Below are positions 32,155-45,400 of a stretch of DNA of 64,000 nucleotides, piece by piece. The notes below the pieces were generated by a model that made no database searches, had not been told where the DNA came from, and saw nothing but the letters and a program-made list of their open reading frames with translations. The translations under genes were made by a program, and so were the position numbers. The DNA is from Erodium maritimum. Its lineage: Eukaryota > Streptophyta > Magnoliopsida > Geraniales > Geraniaceae. The stretch's first letter is position 1. Each line of letters opens with the position of its first letter. Where the stretch lies: assembly GCA_963921825.1 (NCBI GenBank), contig OY997593.1, positions 41,245,111 to 41,309,110 on the forward strand, written 5' to 3'.

Positions 32155-35100
32155 AGTTCCAATCTAAACTCCAATATGTCCTCATCGACTTTACATGTCT
32201 AACATGTTCAGGCAGTGACACCGCCTTAGTCAAAGGGTTGGCTATGTTATCATCTGTTGCAATATAGGTTATCTTCACTTCACCTCAATTCAGTATTTCT
32301 CTTATTAGGTGGATACGCCGTAGTACATGTTTGGATTTGTTATGCGATCTAGGCTTTTAGCTTGCGTAATGGCCCTTGTGTTGTCGCAAAATGGATTCAC
32401 TGGGCTGGATGGGTTTTTAATTACATCCAACCCTGCCGTGAATTTCCAAATCTACATAGCCTCCTTAGCTGCCTCTCCAGCATCCATGTACTTGGCCTCT
32501 GTTGTAGATTCGGCAATGGTATCTTGCTTTACGCTCTCCCAGCTAAAGCTCTGCCATTCAGCATAAACACATATCCTGACTGACTTTTAAAGTCATCTGG
32601 ATTTGTCTTGGAAAACTAGCGTCTACTCATCCTTCGACGACTAGTTCAACATCATCTTTCCCCGGGTTAGACTGATGTCTACTGGTACAACATAAGGCTT
32701 ACGAGACAGCCGGTCCCATACATGTCATGGCATATATGATCGATCTTGCCCCCAGGCGCATAGGATTCTCATAATCCTTTTCAGCTCATCAGGTGTCTTA
32801 GGACACTGAGTCTTGCTGAGATGAATGTCATGACTAGTGGGTAAGAGTCCTTTCTTTGAATAGAGCATTAAGAACCTACTCAATGCCTTGTTCACATAGG
32901 TTCCCTGACTTAAATCCAAGACCCTCTTGGTGCGATCTCTACATATCTTAATCCTAAAGATATAAGAAGCATCACCTAAGTCCTTTATTGAAAAACACTT
33001 CCTCAACCAAGCTTTAGTCTCGTGCAAGGTTGTGATGTCGTTTTCAATGAGAACCAGAAAGGTAATCTTGCTCCCACTAGCCTTTTTATAAACGCAAGAT
33101 TCATCCTCGTTCTTGATTAAGCCAAATCCAATTACAGCTTCATCAAAACGAAGGATTCAACTCCGAGAAGTTCGTTTCAATCCATAAATGGATTTCAACA
33201 ACTTATAAATCTTTCCCGTATTCTTCGGATCGTCAAAACCTTTGGGCCGAGACATACAAACGTACTCAGTCAAATTTCTATTTAGGAAAGCGGTTTTGAC
33301 ATCCACTTGCCATATCTCGTAATTATGATACGCAGTTATGTCAAGAAGAATTTTGATCGATTTTGACCATAGCCACTAGGGAGAAGGTTTCCTCATAGTC
33401 AATCCATTGGATTTGCCTATAACCGTTCGCCACCAGTTGAGCTTTGTAGGTCAGAGGGTTGCCGTCCTTGTCCATCTTCACCTTGAAGATCCATTTGCAT
33501 CCAATGGTCCTCACACCATTGATGGGATCAACCGGTTCCCAGACTCGGTTGTCCGACATGGATTGCATTTCCTCCCTCATGGCTCCCAGCCATAACTCGG
33601 AGTCGGGCCCATCCACGACTTCCTGAAAGGTGGCTGGATCATCGTGATCCACCATGACTTCATTGTCACCTCCGGATACCATATCTTGGAGGTGGAAGAT
33701 TGATCCTTTCAAATTGCCTTGGACCTTCCGCAATTGTAACAGGAATTGGTTCTTACTCTACGACAATCTCTGGCTCCTTTCTACTGGTTGTCAATTGGTT
33801 TAGACAGATTTGTACCATCCTGAATTTCTTCGAGATGCACAGTCCTCCCAATGACGTCTTTGGAAACAAAACTCCTTTTCCATAAAGACCCCACCCCAAG
33901 CGACGAACACCATGTTCTCACCAGGATTGTAGAAGTAGTATCCCCTTGTTTCTTTGGGATACCACACGAAGGTGCATATCTCAGATCTTGGTTCGAGCTT
34001 AGTCGAAACCAAATGTTTCACATAAGCCTCGCAACCACAAATCTTTAGGAAGGACAAAGCGGGCATCATCCCGTACCATTTTTAAAATGGTGTCCCTTCC
34101 ACACCCTTCGTCGAAGCCCGATTCACTATGAATGCGGTCGTCTCTAGAGCAAAACCCCTAAAAGAGATTGGGAGATCAGTCCAACTAATCATGGAACAGA
34201 CCATTGTCTAACAATGTCCGATTTCTCCGTTTGGCTACACCTTTCAACTACAGTGACCTAGGAGGAGTCCATTCCAAAAGGATCCCATTCTCTTTTAGAT
34301 GATCTAATAACTCAGTGGTCAAGTATTTTCCACCTCGATCCAATCGAAGTGCCTTAATACCTTTGTCGAGCTGGTTTTCTACTATAGTCTTAAACTCTTT
34401 GAATTTATCAAAAGCTTCAGACTTATGTCTCATCGAATAGACATAACCATATTTACTGTAATCATCAGTAAATGTGATAAAGTAGCTAAAACCCCTCCTG
34501 GCAAGTGAACTTATTGGTCTACACACATTCGAGTGTATCAGCCCCAATAATTCACCCGCCCTTTCATCGCGATCGATAAAGGGCACTTTAGTCATTTTGC
34601 AAATCAAACAAACTTGCACCTATCGATCGAATGGAATTCGAATGAACCTGAAAGCCCGCACTTCTGAAGTGCTGATAGGCGCTTCTTGTTTATGCGGCCC
34701 AAATGACAGTGCCATAACAGAGTTAGGTTTAAATCGTTGGATTTAGACCTCTTGGTATTAACGGAATATATAGAACTTGAGGCATTGTTACCCATATCTA
34801 ATATGTACAATCCTCCAACCATGTCAGTATTGGTATAAAACATATCATTGCATAGAACATTGAAAACTCAATTTCCAATATTAACATTATATCCTTCCTT
34901 GTCAAACACGGATACAGATATAATATTCCTACTAAAAGTAGGTATGCAATATACATTATACAATACTAAGACAAGGCCTCTTGGCAAAGCAAGACTCATG
35001 GATCCTACAGCAGTTGCCACAACTCTGAGGTCCATTTCGTGCTTTCCAAACCTCTCCTACTTTCAGCCACCATATATTAGTGCATGTGTGAGATTCAGTC

Positions 35101-35664
35101 ATGGTATCTAATACACATGAATCTTTGGAAGTAGAGAGATGTAGCTCTATAGAGTTAATACCGAATGAAGGCACGGTCTCACCGCCCTTCCTTAGATCAT
35201 CCAGGTTTCCTGATGAAGGCGCAGTCCTACTGCCCTTCTTCATATCATCCAGGCTATTTGATGAAGGCGCAGTCCCACTGCCCTTCTTCAGATCAGCCGT
35301 GAACTTCCTGTAATCCCGGTTCCAATGACCAAGCTGTTGGCAGTAGAAGCAGACATTCTCAGGTGTCTCATCTTTCCTGCCATGTGCGCATGGACCCAGC
35401 CCTTGCCACTTCCAATTCTCTTGTTGACCATCAGAATATCCTTGGATCCCAGATCCCTGAGATATTCTTCTCAGCAGTTAATGACACTTCATGTAACTCT
35501 GATATGGTCTTAGAGACAGCCTTGTCAAGGACATATTCTTTGCGTTCAGACTTGAGGACTATCCTCAAAATTCTGTACCAGTCCAAATAGTTTGTCCCAT
35601 TTAGCTTGACCCTGTCAAGAATGGTTTTTAATGACAAACTATTAATGTTCGCTGAATTTTCCAT
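32155..35664 (-). pseudogene. Copia-2 gag-pol remnant
   Basis: From 35664 leftwards: gag start (MENSANINSLSLKTILDRVK, 77 residues), then an abrupt jump to a zinc-knuckle remnant near 35340 with its last Cys changed to Tyr. Three ~50-nt DD-KKG repeats follow at 35163-35307, then a protease-like VLDTMTESHTCTN. GAG-pre-integrase lies at 34843-34604 (LWHCHLGRINKKRLSALQ). The integrase core at 34619-34248 has LICKMTKVPF, ITFTDDYSKYGYVY and ALRLDRGGKYLT, and its C-terminal part is at 34069-33800. RT at 33733-32725 has GCKWIFKVKMDKDGN. The YVDD motif is absent: KASGSKITFLVL runs straight into IENDITTLHE near 33050. RNase H traces (STTEAKYMDAGEAAKEAMQI) lie near 32480-32420. Many stops. Confidence 0.85.
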
Positions 35665-37213
35665 TTGATCTACAACAGATAAAATTCAATCAGTAAACTG
35701 AATAAATTTTATGAAGATCAAGCTTAAACACCAACAATCAATTCTAAACCTTTAGAATCTGAAACCAAGATCCTTGATTCACTCGATTAAGCTGAACTAA
35801 TACTCACCACTTAATCGAGCTATGTAGGTAGGGCTCCATCCAATCACATCCAATGTGACTCTTGGCTAGGGTATGCACTTATGTACACGGCTTACCCTAT
35901 CTGTTACCCTAGCTCAACCTCAGGCTGAGAATCGTAGTCGGGTCCACCAATTTTTAACTATGGCCCGTCACTATGTAGGTGCTCCGCTAATGCGCACGAC
36001 ACCCACATATGTCGTCCAAACCTACTACCCCGCTTTTCCATGGATGCTCCGCTAATGCGCACGACACCCATAGGACGGTGAGGTAGTAAGGTGTTGATAA
36101 TTGGGAGGTATCGGACATGACCCGTTTTTACTTGTCCGGTTGTGTTTAAAACTTTGACACATCCTAGATGCGCTGAGCACATCAACTACATTCCAAATGC
36201 AATGATGACTCAAATTACATCCAATGTAATTCTTCCTTCGAACCCGTCAACTACATCCAATGTAATGACGATTCTAAGGGCTCACACACAAGGATTAAAA
36301 TTCCAATTTTATCTTTGCATGTGAGGTGATATGCTTGGTAAATAAAGTTAAAAGCATGCAATTCTAAAACACATAGAATTAATCACGCATAAACTAAACC
36401 AAGCATAAAGCGATAAATGTGCACATAATAGCCCCCTAAACTAACTCCCACTAGCTTCTTGAGCTCCACCGACTCCAAGCCGATGCCAACACCCGAAAAG
36501 CCACCAAATGACCTTTTCGCCCTTTCTTCATCTTGAGTAAAATATTACAATTTAATACACGACTCGCAGGTCGGGAATAAATAAATATTACAAACAAGTG
36601 GTTCGACGACCACACCTTGAAAGAATAATTACACGCTAACTAACACTAACGGCTCGCAGGCCGTGAAAAGCGATAAATAATTAAATTGAGCTCGGGGCTA
36701 TTATGTACACCATGCCAACATCTCATCACACAGCGTGTTATCAAACAAGCATGTTATCAAACATCATGTGATTTTTCGGTTTTAATAAATAGCCAAGTTT
36801 CGAAATTTTTTGATGCTCGGTTTATCGAAACCGTTCAAAAATGAAACTTTTGAAGATTTGATCTTCGAGTTCGTCATGACGGTTCCAAACTCGTCATAAC
36901 TAACAAAACGGTTTAGCCTTGGCATATCAACCATCCAATGGTCATGCTTGGCCTAGCTCCGTCCAAGGGAGCCCCGTTCGGTCCCGGTTTCGGCTCCCCG
37001 AGAGTCCCGCTCCCGGGACCCGAAAAATCAAATTTTTGTCACAATTTCCAGATTTGAAATAATTTTCAAAAATTCATTTTACATGCATTAAATCCATAAA
37101 CAAGTATTTAAAACATGTTATCAAACAATTTAGCAAAACAACATGCCAAAAACGAAACTTTCAAGCAAAACCGAAACTTTGAACACTGTCTTGTGAATCC
37201 CGAAGGTAGCACG
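35665..37213 (-). other. Copia-2 long untranslated leader
   Basis: About 1.5 kb without a supported frame. It is nearly identical to the Copia-1 leader (4548-6103), including the paired GCTCCGCTAATGCGCACGAC copies at 35981 and 36047. Confidence 0.7.
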
Positions 37214-37226
37214 CCTCTGATACCAC
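37214..37226 (-). promoter_or_regulatory. Primer-binding site of Copia-2
   Basis: The minus strand reads TGGTATCAGAGGC next to the LTR, one base off the perfect TGGTATCAGAGC seen in Copia-1. Confidence 0.85.
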
Positions 37227-38913
37227 TGTTGGGTCTCAAGGTAGGGTTGGAGATGAACCAACTCGCAGCGGAAAATAAATGAAAACCAAGAGACGATTAA
37301 ACCATGAAACAACTAACAAAGAATGGATTCACAAGAGAAAAATTCAGCACTATATCTTACCAAAAAAGAACACCGGGTAACGAATGATTGGCTTGAGTCT
37401 CCAAGACGCCTACGTATCCACATGGGAATCATAGCCACTTAGTTCTTCTCTTTGAGGACTCAAGAACACAAAAATGGAGGTGGGAGCTTGCCAAACCCGA
37501 AATTGCAAGGGAAGGGGGAGAGAAGTTGTGTTTCCTATTCTTGTCTTGTATTTGTTATGTTGAAAAAAGATAACTTAAACATAACAAAACCCATACTTGT
37601 CCAACTAAAGGCATGGGACAAGGATGGTGACAAGTAAGGTGTAAATAGGACAAAGTATGGCTAGACAAGATTGGGTTAGGTGGTGAATCACCAACACCTT
37701 AATCCTTGTCTTGCTAACTTAGTACTAATTAATCAAGAATTGATTAATTAGTTTCATGGGCCTTGGTTGCATGGGCCTTTCATGGGCCTCTTGGAACATG
37801 GCCCGTGGCCATTTCCAACGAGGTCCCGTGATTCGCTCATCCCCTCCAAGCCTTTCATACCGTAAATGTCCAACATTATCCAACGCGATCAATCCCAAGA
37901 ATCCAAGCCTTGTCTCGATCCGTAAAGTCCTATTCACTTACAGGCACATGACCCAAAACCCAGTTTTGGTCATGTCCCGAAACAACTCCCTTTTGGCCAT
38001 TCTCCACAAATGTGTCAATGAGTTTCATCCTCCGGTGTGACCCTTAGGTTTATGCATGTCAATAGCTCAACGTAAAAATCTCATTTTACTTGATCCTATT
38101 TAAGTGGCAACTAACGATACTTTAGTATTGCCTGACACTACATAACGAATCGACCCTGTCGATTCTAACCTTTCTGTCATCCCTGTCATTATCCTTTTAT
38201 CTCCGATATCCCTATTGAGATAAGGCATAGAGCCGTCATCCTTATTATTCTCAATCAATGTTCCTTGATATGTGAGATGACTAAAGATATGATACCCAGT
38301 ATCATGTGCATGGCCATGCTATTCTTTCAGTCACTCTCGATCAAGCGGCCGAGAACCGATATCTTTCCCATACCTCAGTATGAGGGATAAATCCCTTAGC
38401 CGTCTTTCGTGTCACTCATGTAGGCCGTCCCCAAGCCAATCATGGTCGTTATGGAAGCCCTGTTACGGACAACGTTAGGCTCAAGTCAAAATCAGTTGTT
38501 GACTACATAGCGATCACAAAGACTCCTTGGTCTAAGGATACATGAAAAGCTACGACACTGAATATGTTCATGACTTAATCTATGGCACATATTCAGGGCG
38601 GGTCGTCCAATATCATGTCCCACATGATATCTATGATCAGACTCCGGAATCTCATTCCAATGACTAACAGAACGTAAGCCATAAAGAGCCATCTTTCATA
38701 CTAGTCGCTTCTAATGATGCTTTGTTGACTAGGGACCCATCGAGTGTGATCTATCTAAATCTATGGTTCTATTCGCATGGTGGGCATAGATCAGAGCACA
38801 CATCGATATATTACTCCAACACATAAGTAATATAAAGCCGCTTTGATTTTATTGCTAACGATGATATATACATTTGGACATTTAGTATTGAACTATGGGC
38901 ACTAAGACTAACA
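37227..38913 (-). repeat. Copia-2 5' LTR (right)
   Basis: Matches 30451-32138 with scattered substitutions. Confidence 0.95.
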
Positions 38914-38918
38914 AGCAT

Positions 38919-40908
38919 CCCTTACTACTCTAGAACCACTAATGAGCCCCCGTTGTTCAAAATTCGAGATTAAACAGGAAAGTCCTTCTGCACATACGAT
39001 AAATAAGAACGGGGATAAAGGGTCGCCCTGCCTGATTCCCCTACCCGGCTTTATTGGGCCCAACCGTCTCCCTTCTGTGGATATCCATAACTGTGGAGTT
39101 TGCACACACGACATAATCAGCTCCACCCATTTAATGGAAAAACCCATCCGAGACAACATAGGTTCCAGATAATTCCAGTCCACTCGGTCATAAGCTTTTT
39201 TCATGTCTACTTTCATAGCCATCTGCCCAGCCTGACCCTGTCTTTTATTTCTCTGAAAATGTAGCACCTCTCCTGAAATAATGATGTTGTCGGTGATCAA
39301 TCGACCTTTCAGGAAGGCTCTCTGAGAGTCTGAAATAGCCACCTGTAATAGACCTGTCATTCTATTCACAATAACCTTTGAAATTATTTTATAAATCACA
39401 TTACAGAGCGCTATAGGGCGAAATTCGCTCATATTCACAGGTCTTCTAACTTTTGGAATCAGGACCAAGCTAGTATCATTTAAAACTGAAGGAATAGAAC
39501 CTGAGGCAAAGGCTTGCTGAACAACCCGGAGTAAATGGGGGTGTAAAACTGACCAGTATCTCTGATAAAACCCCGGGTTGAACCCGTCGGGACCCGGGGT
39601 TTTTAAGGGCATCATGCTGAAAAGAGCTCGTCTCACTTCCTCCAACAAAATCGGTCGAAGGAGTTCCTCGTTCTGGGCATCCGTGACTGAATACGGAACT
39701 AGTTGACTCACATCATCACTAGCTCCGGACTCCTGCAAAAACAACCCTTCAAAATACTGAGTCATCACCTCCTCCAGACCCGTGCCCTATTCCCTCTGAA
39801 CCCCATTCTCATCCTGCAGCTTCATTATTCTGTTCCTTCTTCTACGAGCTGAGCAATTTGCCTGAAAATATCTGGTATTTTTATCACTAGAATTATGCCA
39901 ATGTTGTTTGGCCCGTTGCTTCCACTTATCATCACGTTGAGCCAATAGTAGGGTCAGATGTCCTCTGAGGTAATGAACTCTATCACTTCTAGCTTGATCC
40001 CATCTCCCTTTTAACCTGTTCATTTCCTCCTGACAAGTTCTAATACGTTTATTCAAAGTATCAGGATTGCCATTCGCCCACTTACTGAGTTCACCAGCCG
40101 TGTGTTTTAACCTGTCATGTATGCTCATATTACTTTCCTCCTCCCAAATACGTCTAACCACCTGTTCACATTCAGGTTCCCTTGTCCAACCTTCCTCAAA
40201 CTTGAAACTACGGGACCTCCAACCATTCTCCTCCTTCTTTCCTAATACCCAAATAGGGGCATGATCAGACGTTGATAAGCCCCCGTTGAGTAGTATAGAA
40301 TCAGGGTATATATCCTTCCATCGCCTGTTGGACGCTGCCCGATCAAGTTGAACTTCCATTCTCTCCGGACTGTTTCTACCCTTCTCCCAAGTGTAGCGAT
40401 ATCCTGAAATAGGAATATCACGAAGTCCACTGCGAATTCCCCAAGTCTTGGGTACGAATTCCCCCCTCTCCTATCTGCATCGGAGATAGTATTATTGAAA
40501 TCACCAAGTACTACCCACGGGAGGTCCTCCTGCGAGCTTAATGTGCGTAGTAAGTCCCAAGTCTCCTTCCTTCTCTCCCATTTCGGCTGCCCATACAAAC
40601 CGGTTACCCGAATCTGTATTCCCTCTTCATTATCTGTCAGTAAATCAATATGGGAACTAGAAAAAGTCCGCAAAGTACCTTCCTCTTTAATTGCCCAAAA
40701 CAAGGCAATCCCTCCTCCTCCATTCCTGCTATTTACTGCAAACGATCCACCCATACCCAACTTTCTTCTCATACGCAATCAGTTCTTTCTGACATTTAGT
40801 TTCAGACAAAAAGACAATATTAGGGCACTTTCGAGCTACGAGCTCAATTAAGAACTGTTGTGCCCAGGGGTTCCCAAGCCCCCGGCAGTTCCAAGAAAAC
40901 AGCCTCAT
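38919..40908 (-). pseudogene. LINE-4 ORF2 N-terminal half: endonuclease and RT
   Basis: ORF2 starts ATG at 40908-40906 (MRLFSWNCRGLGNPWAQQFL), the standard plant L1 endonuclease start, overlapping the ORF1 stop as ATGA. A frame change leads to 40778-40242 with GIALFWAIKEEG, IQIRVTGLYGQP and PWVVLGDFNNTIS. 40359-39787 has RAASNRRW, TSDHAPIWV and the linker to KQHWHNSSDKNTRYFQ. RT at 39768-38919 has KTPGPDGFNPGFYQRYW, TSLVLIPKV, FRPIALCNVIYKIISKVI, MKVDMKKAYDRVDWNYLE and GIRQGDPLSPFLFIVCAEGL. It is cut by Copia-2 just before the FADD motif. Confidence 0.9.
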
Positions 40909-42275
40909 TTGGATTGGCGGAGTTGTTTAGCAACCCTCGCCAACTCCATCGGCTCAACATCTTGAGAATCAGGAACCAATGTAGTTCCACAACTCCCCTT
41001 CTGATCACCGGTAATATAACATTTCTTACCCGTTCTCGGAGCTTCCTCTTCACCTAGGCCTGAGCTGCTACGAGAAAGACTCAACCTGGGTCTCATAATT
41101 TTATTGAACCTCCGACTAGCCTTTTCCATTCCCATCTCCATCGGTTCCGATGCCGACCTTAATGTTTCACTGTCAACCTCTACATTCACGCCCAATCCTT
41201 GATTATCATCTGGTGCACGATTCAGGTCCATCTTATTTTCAGAATTGCCATGTTGTTCAACCGCACCTGCATCCGGCGTCACCAGCTGTGGCGGAGTCTG
41301 CGACAAGCTATCACTAAACCCCTCCCCTCCATAACCCGACTTCACGTTCATCTGCTGCAAGGACCCTGCCGTTCCCGTCTTCTCCAAACCGAGTTCTTTA
41401 GAGCCCCCATCACTGCCAGGACGTCCCGGGATCGAACTCTCGTTTGAACTCTCCTCAAACCCACCAACATTCTTCGCAAATTGTCTGTGCTCACTTGATT
41501 TCGACTGGCCGGCCTCTTCGACAGAACATTAGCCCGCATGAAATCACCATATGGGAGAATTGCTGGCTCTTTCCCGACCTCAACAAACTCACATTCCTTG
41601 ACGGAATGGCTGATCCGAGCGCAGCAGTAACAGAAGTCTTGCATGCGCTTGTAACGAAGCCCGACCCATGAGGCCTCTTCGTCCTCCTCTAGTCTCACCT
41701 TCACACTTCTCCTCAACGGTTTGGATACATCCCAGCGTACCCTAACCCGCAAAAACTCTTCCTCGGATCGCCCATCCTTGTTGCAATCCGCGACCAAGTG
41801 CATCACCAATCCTCTTCCCCACGACCTCCGTTCTAGCTATGAACGGTAGGTTCGTCAACTGTAACCACAGGGAGGTTTCATGGAAAATTATATTATCAGT
41901 CTTTTCATCTGAATTGCATATCTTCAACAGTAATAAGGATTTGTTAAACCACCAGGGTTCAAGGTCCAAAACCCTCAGTCGCGCCCTCTCAGATGGGAAA
42001 AAGAAGCCAAAGACTGCCGGTGCGATCACTACAACCTTCAGTTCCGGCTCATTCCATGCTCTCTTCAACACCTCTGTGAAGATTTTCCTGTTAAAGCCCT
42101 TGCGAGACATAAGCTTGCCGGCGAGGCCGTATTTATAAGCATATCCTCCTCCACGTAGTGCACTCGCCGGAATTACGACTTCCTCCTCCTCCTCCTCTTC
42201 AATGACAATTCCCCCGATCCGTTCTTCTAACTCCTCAATCCCCGGATCTCTACTCTGAACTTGATTTTGAGCCAT
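40905..42275 (-). pseudogene. LINE-4 ORF1 (DUF4283 + CCHC)
   Basis: The start MAQNQVQSRDPGIEELEERI at 42275 fits plant LINE ORF1 proteins better than the longer upstream extension. A DUF4283 domain follows (YGLAGKLMSRKGFNRKIFTE, PWWFNKSLLLLKIC, TSLWLQLTNLPFIARTE). A frameshift near 41790 leads to VRWDVSKPLRRSVKVRLEED and the zinc knuckle CYCCARISHSVKEC. A second frame change near 41380 leads to a polar C-terminus ending ARVAKQLRQSK at 40905. It is an RNA-binding partner of ORF2. Confidence 0.87.
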
Positions 42276-42437
42276 GACACTTTCTTTACTTTCGAAAACC
42301 ACCGAGGTTACACCTAACAACGAACTCATCCGGACAGTGTAGCCGGCGCCGTCTTTCCACGTTCCCCAAAGCAAATGGCAAAACCCAAAAACTCCAGCTC
42401 CGGAAATATCGGAACGAAGTATCAATAATTGAGTTAT

Positions 42438-42451
42438 AAATACAATATAGT
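42438..42451. repeat. LINE-4 target duplication, right copy
   Basis: AAATACAATATAGT, identical to 28377-28390. Confidence 0.88.
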
Positions 42452-45400
42452 TGATAAACCTGTCAACATTCCATTGCATTCCATTCTAAAAGTGTGTTCC
42501 CCACCAAATTATAAAGTGATTAACAAAAGTCATAACAAAAGTATCCTTCACAAAAACATCAGTTGTACCAACAGTAATTAACCCATACTTCAGAAAACAT
42601 CAGTCATATTAAAAGTGTTTATCTAGAACCAAAGACTAAATGGTTCTTTCCGAAGAACCAGACGGTTGTTCATCCCCTCTATTTGCTTGCTTTCTCTCAT
42701 AATAACTCCTAAACTTTGTCCTGTTAACTTCAATTGATGTGTTGCTTGGGTGCATGCAAAACTTCATGACGTATCGATGCCTCTGGCTTAATAGTTGATC
42801 AACCTATATACACAACAACAACATAACCAAAAAATAGTTAAACACGCAGCAAGTACAGATGCTAAAAGATCGACACTCGAAAAGACAATCTTACATTGTT
42901 TTTTAGCATAGGGTACCCCCATGTACTGCCGGTTTCACCCATGTATCTCTCCATGTGGAACATGCAGTACACGCCACAGTCAGTCTTGTTATCATTGCTA
43001 CTCCATCCTAGCTTCACACAAGTTGCAACTACACTTTTCACTTTAACTGCCAGTGTAGCATCAAACTTTTCCAAGAAGACAGAAAACCTATTCCTCTGCC
43101 AATGATGGAAAAAATACACAGTTTATAAACACACCAAGGTGCTTAATTTAATAACTACATTACATATATAAACTTACCAAATTGGAGATTCTGTTCCCGT
43201 ATTTGGCTCTAAAGTTAGACCCCACCAAATTATCTAGGACATAAACAACATGTCTCTTCATATGGATGCACACCAAGTAATAATGATTAGATGCATGTAT
43301 CGGGAAGAACACATGTTGTTGTTAAAGGAAGAAAAACCAATGTCATTACACAAGCACACAACTATAAGCATACATAGGCCCCATTTGAAGATATAATTAT
43401 TACCATATCGATTGTAGCAATATTCACACTAGGGTACATGCCCAGCTCAAGTTCAAGTTGTTCAACCCAATTTTCGCCCTTTGCTTCAATTAACCCAATC
43501 TAGTGATAAAAAGAGCACAAAATGATAAAAAAATTTCAACATAACTATTATTAAACAAACAAAAATTATATGAACAAAAAAACTTACACCCGCATATGGT
43601 GTGAAAAAAACCCTCGAAGGTTCATCTGTTGTTCTATTCTCCTCCATTAAATTCATCAAGGTTGACCACGCATTAACAACCCCCAATTTTATTTGCTCCC
43701 CAACTCTCATAGACTGTGTAAATCCTTTTTCATCACCCCCATATCGCCATCCAAGGCTTCAAACAACATTTCCCTGCAAAAAAAACACATATGTATCTAA
43801 CTTGTCAGTATTGATAAAAAGTCCAGCCAAAGTTGATAAATATAAATACAACAGATTGATAAAAAAAATGTCATGATGGTTAATAAAAGAAAATATAAAG
43901 GTTGATAAACCTATCTCAAAAGGATTGATAAACCTATGTCAGTGTGTTGATAAACCTAGATGACAGAGGTGATAAAAAGGAAAGACATGTAAAGCATGGT
44001 TGATAAAATATGAACACTGAGTTGATAACACTACAAGACAACATTGATAAACACTAAAGGGCAGGGTTTAGCTCATTACCACTCATCTCCCCGCTCATCA
44101 TTTAAGAGCCAATCCATCCACATTTTCTGTTCTTCTGTTAGTGGACAATCCACATCTGTCATCCGGCTTGCCGGGCTCCCTGATATAGGCCTCTTCTTCG
44201 TACTTCCAGATGATCTATCTTGTTGTTTAGCTTTGCTTTTCTTTGTGCTGACAGTATTTTCAGGTGTTGCCCTCCCCTCCTCAATTACTTGCCTCTTCTT
44301 AATACTTATCGGTGTACTCTCCTGTTGTTTCTCTTTACCCTTGTCTGTTCGGACTTCTTCACATGTTGCCCTCCCTATGTCAGCGACATCACTAAGACTT
44401 AGGCTGAAAGTTGGCATGCCATGACCTCTTGGCTCTGCTTCCTCGACCATTACATACACTTCCTCCACCCTCATATCAACATCACCTCCTCTATGTTCAA
44501 CAACATTATCAGTTTCTACACCCGTATCGCTATCTTTTCCTAACTCCACATCATCTTCTACATGTTCCTCTCTTGCCTCATTCCTTTCTCCCCCAACATT
44601 ATCTCTCTCCCCTGCATCATCTTCACAACAGTTTTTCTTCCCACTACTTTGGCTATTGCCTTTAGTTGCAGCCTGCATTGCCGCTTCTAAAGCTTTCACC
44701 ACATCTGGATGGTTCCAAAAATGGTCTTGTGAAGACTCTTCTATATCATGTTCTATTTGGGCTCCCACCATTTCATTGACAGCATCCTCAAGTCTCCTGA
44801 CGGTCATACTATCAGAAAAGTTCGAGCTTGCTGTTCTTAGGGTTTCCTTAAAAACCAAATAGCAATCAGCAAGCTTTAATGCTTGCTGCGCCAAATTAAC
44901 AATGATTTCCTACATATTTTAAAATACAAAGATGTCAGCAAAAAAACAAAATGTATGTACCACAAAAAGACTATGTTGATTATACCTCTTGTCCAACTTC
45001 TTGAACGACTTCATCCGTTTCCTTTGGAATGTACGGATCCTTCTCAATATAACCTTCCCCGAATGACCCATATTGTGTTTCCAAATGCTCCATGTATTTC
45101 AGGTGCTCGCTTGTCCACCCTACAAAAGAAGGTTGGACCCTCTCCACATTTCTTTTCTCTACCATAGTACGATCAACATAGTACAAATGCACAACTCAAA
45201 AACATATGAAACATGTCACTACCGAAACTGATAAAACCATATAAATGAGATGATGAAACAAATGTTTCAGAGTGATAAATACAAAACACATAAAAAGTGA
45301 TAAAAACCATGTAATTGAGCTGATAAAGCAAAAATGTTTCACAGAAAAAAACAAATACAAAACAGGGTGATAAAACATGAGATTGAACATGATAAAAACA

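Larger units (their letters stand above)
30451..38913 (-). mobile_element. Copia-2: structurally complete Ty1-copia element
   Basis: Two LTRs (1688 and 1687 bp), TG...CA ends, AGCAT duplication, PBS next to the right LTR and PPT next to the left LTR show a minus-strand element of 8463 bp. It sits in the RT region of LINE-4. LTRs differ at only a few percent of positions by eye, so the insertion is fairly recent. The internal region (32139-37226) encodes gag, protease, integrase, RT and RNase H remnants, all broken. It is the same family as Copia-1. Confidence 0.95.
28391..42437 (-). mobile_element. LINE-4: full-length L1-type element with RNase H, split by Copia-2
   Basis: A 14-bp target duplication flanks the element. 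The 3' poly(A) is at the left (plus-strand TTTTTTTTAGGG). After removal of Copia-2 it is about 5.6 kb, full length for a plant L1. ORF1 (42275-40905) and ORF2 (40908 leftwards) overlap by ATGA. It inserted in the MULE between the transposase and protease genes. It differs from LINE-1 and LINE-2 by a C-terminal RNase H domain. Several frameshifts make it inactive. Confidence 0.9.
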
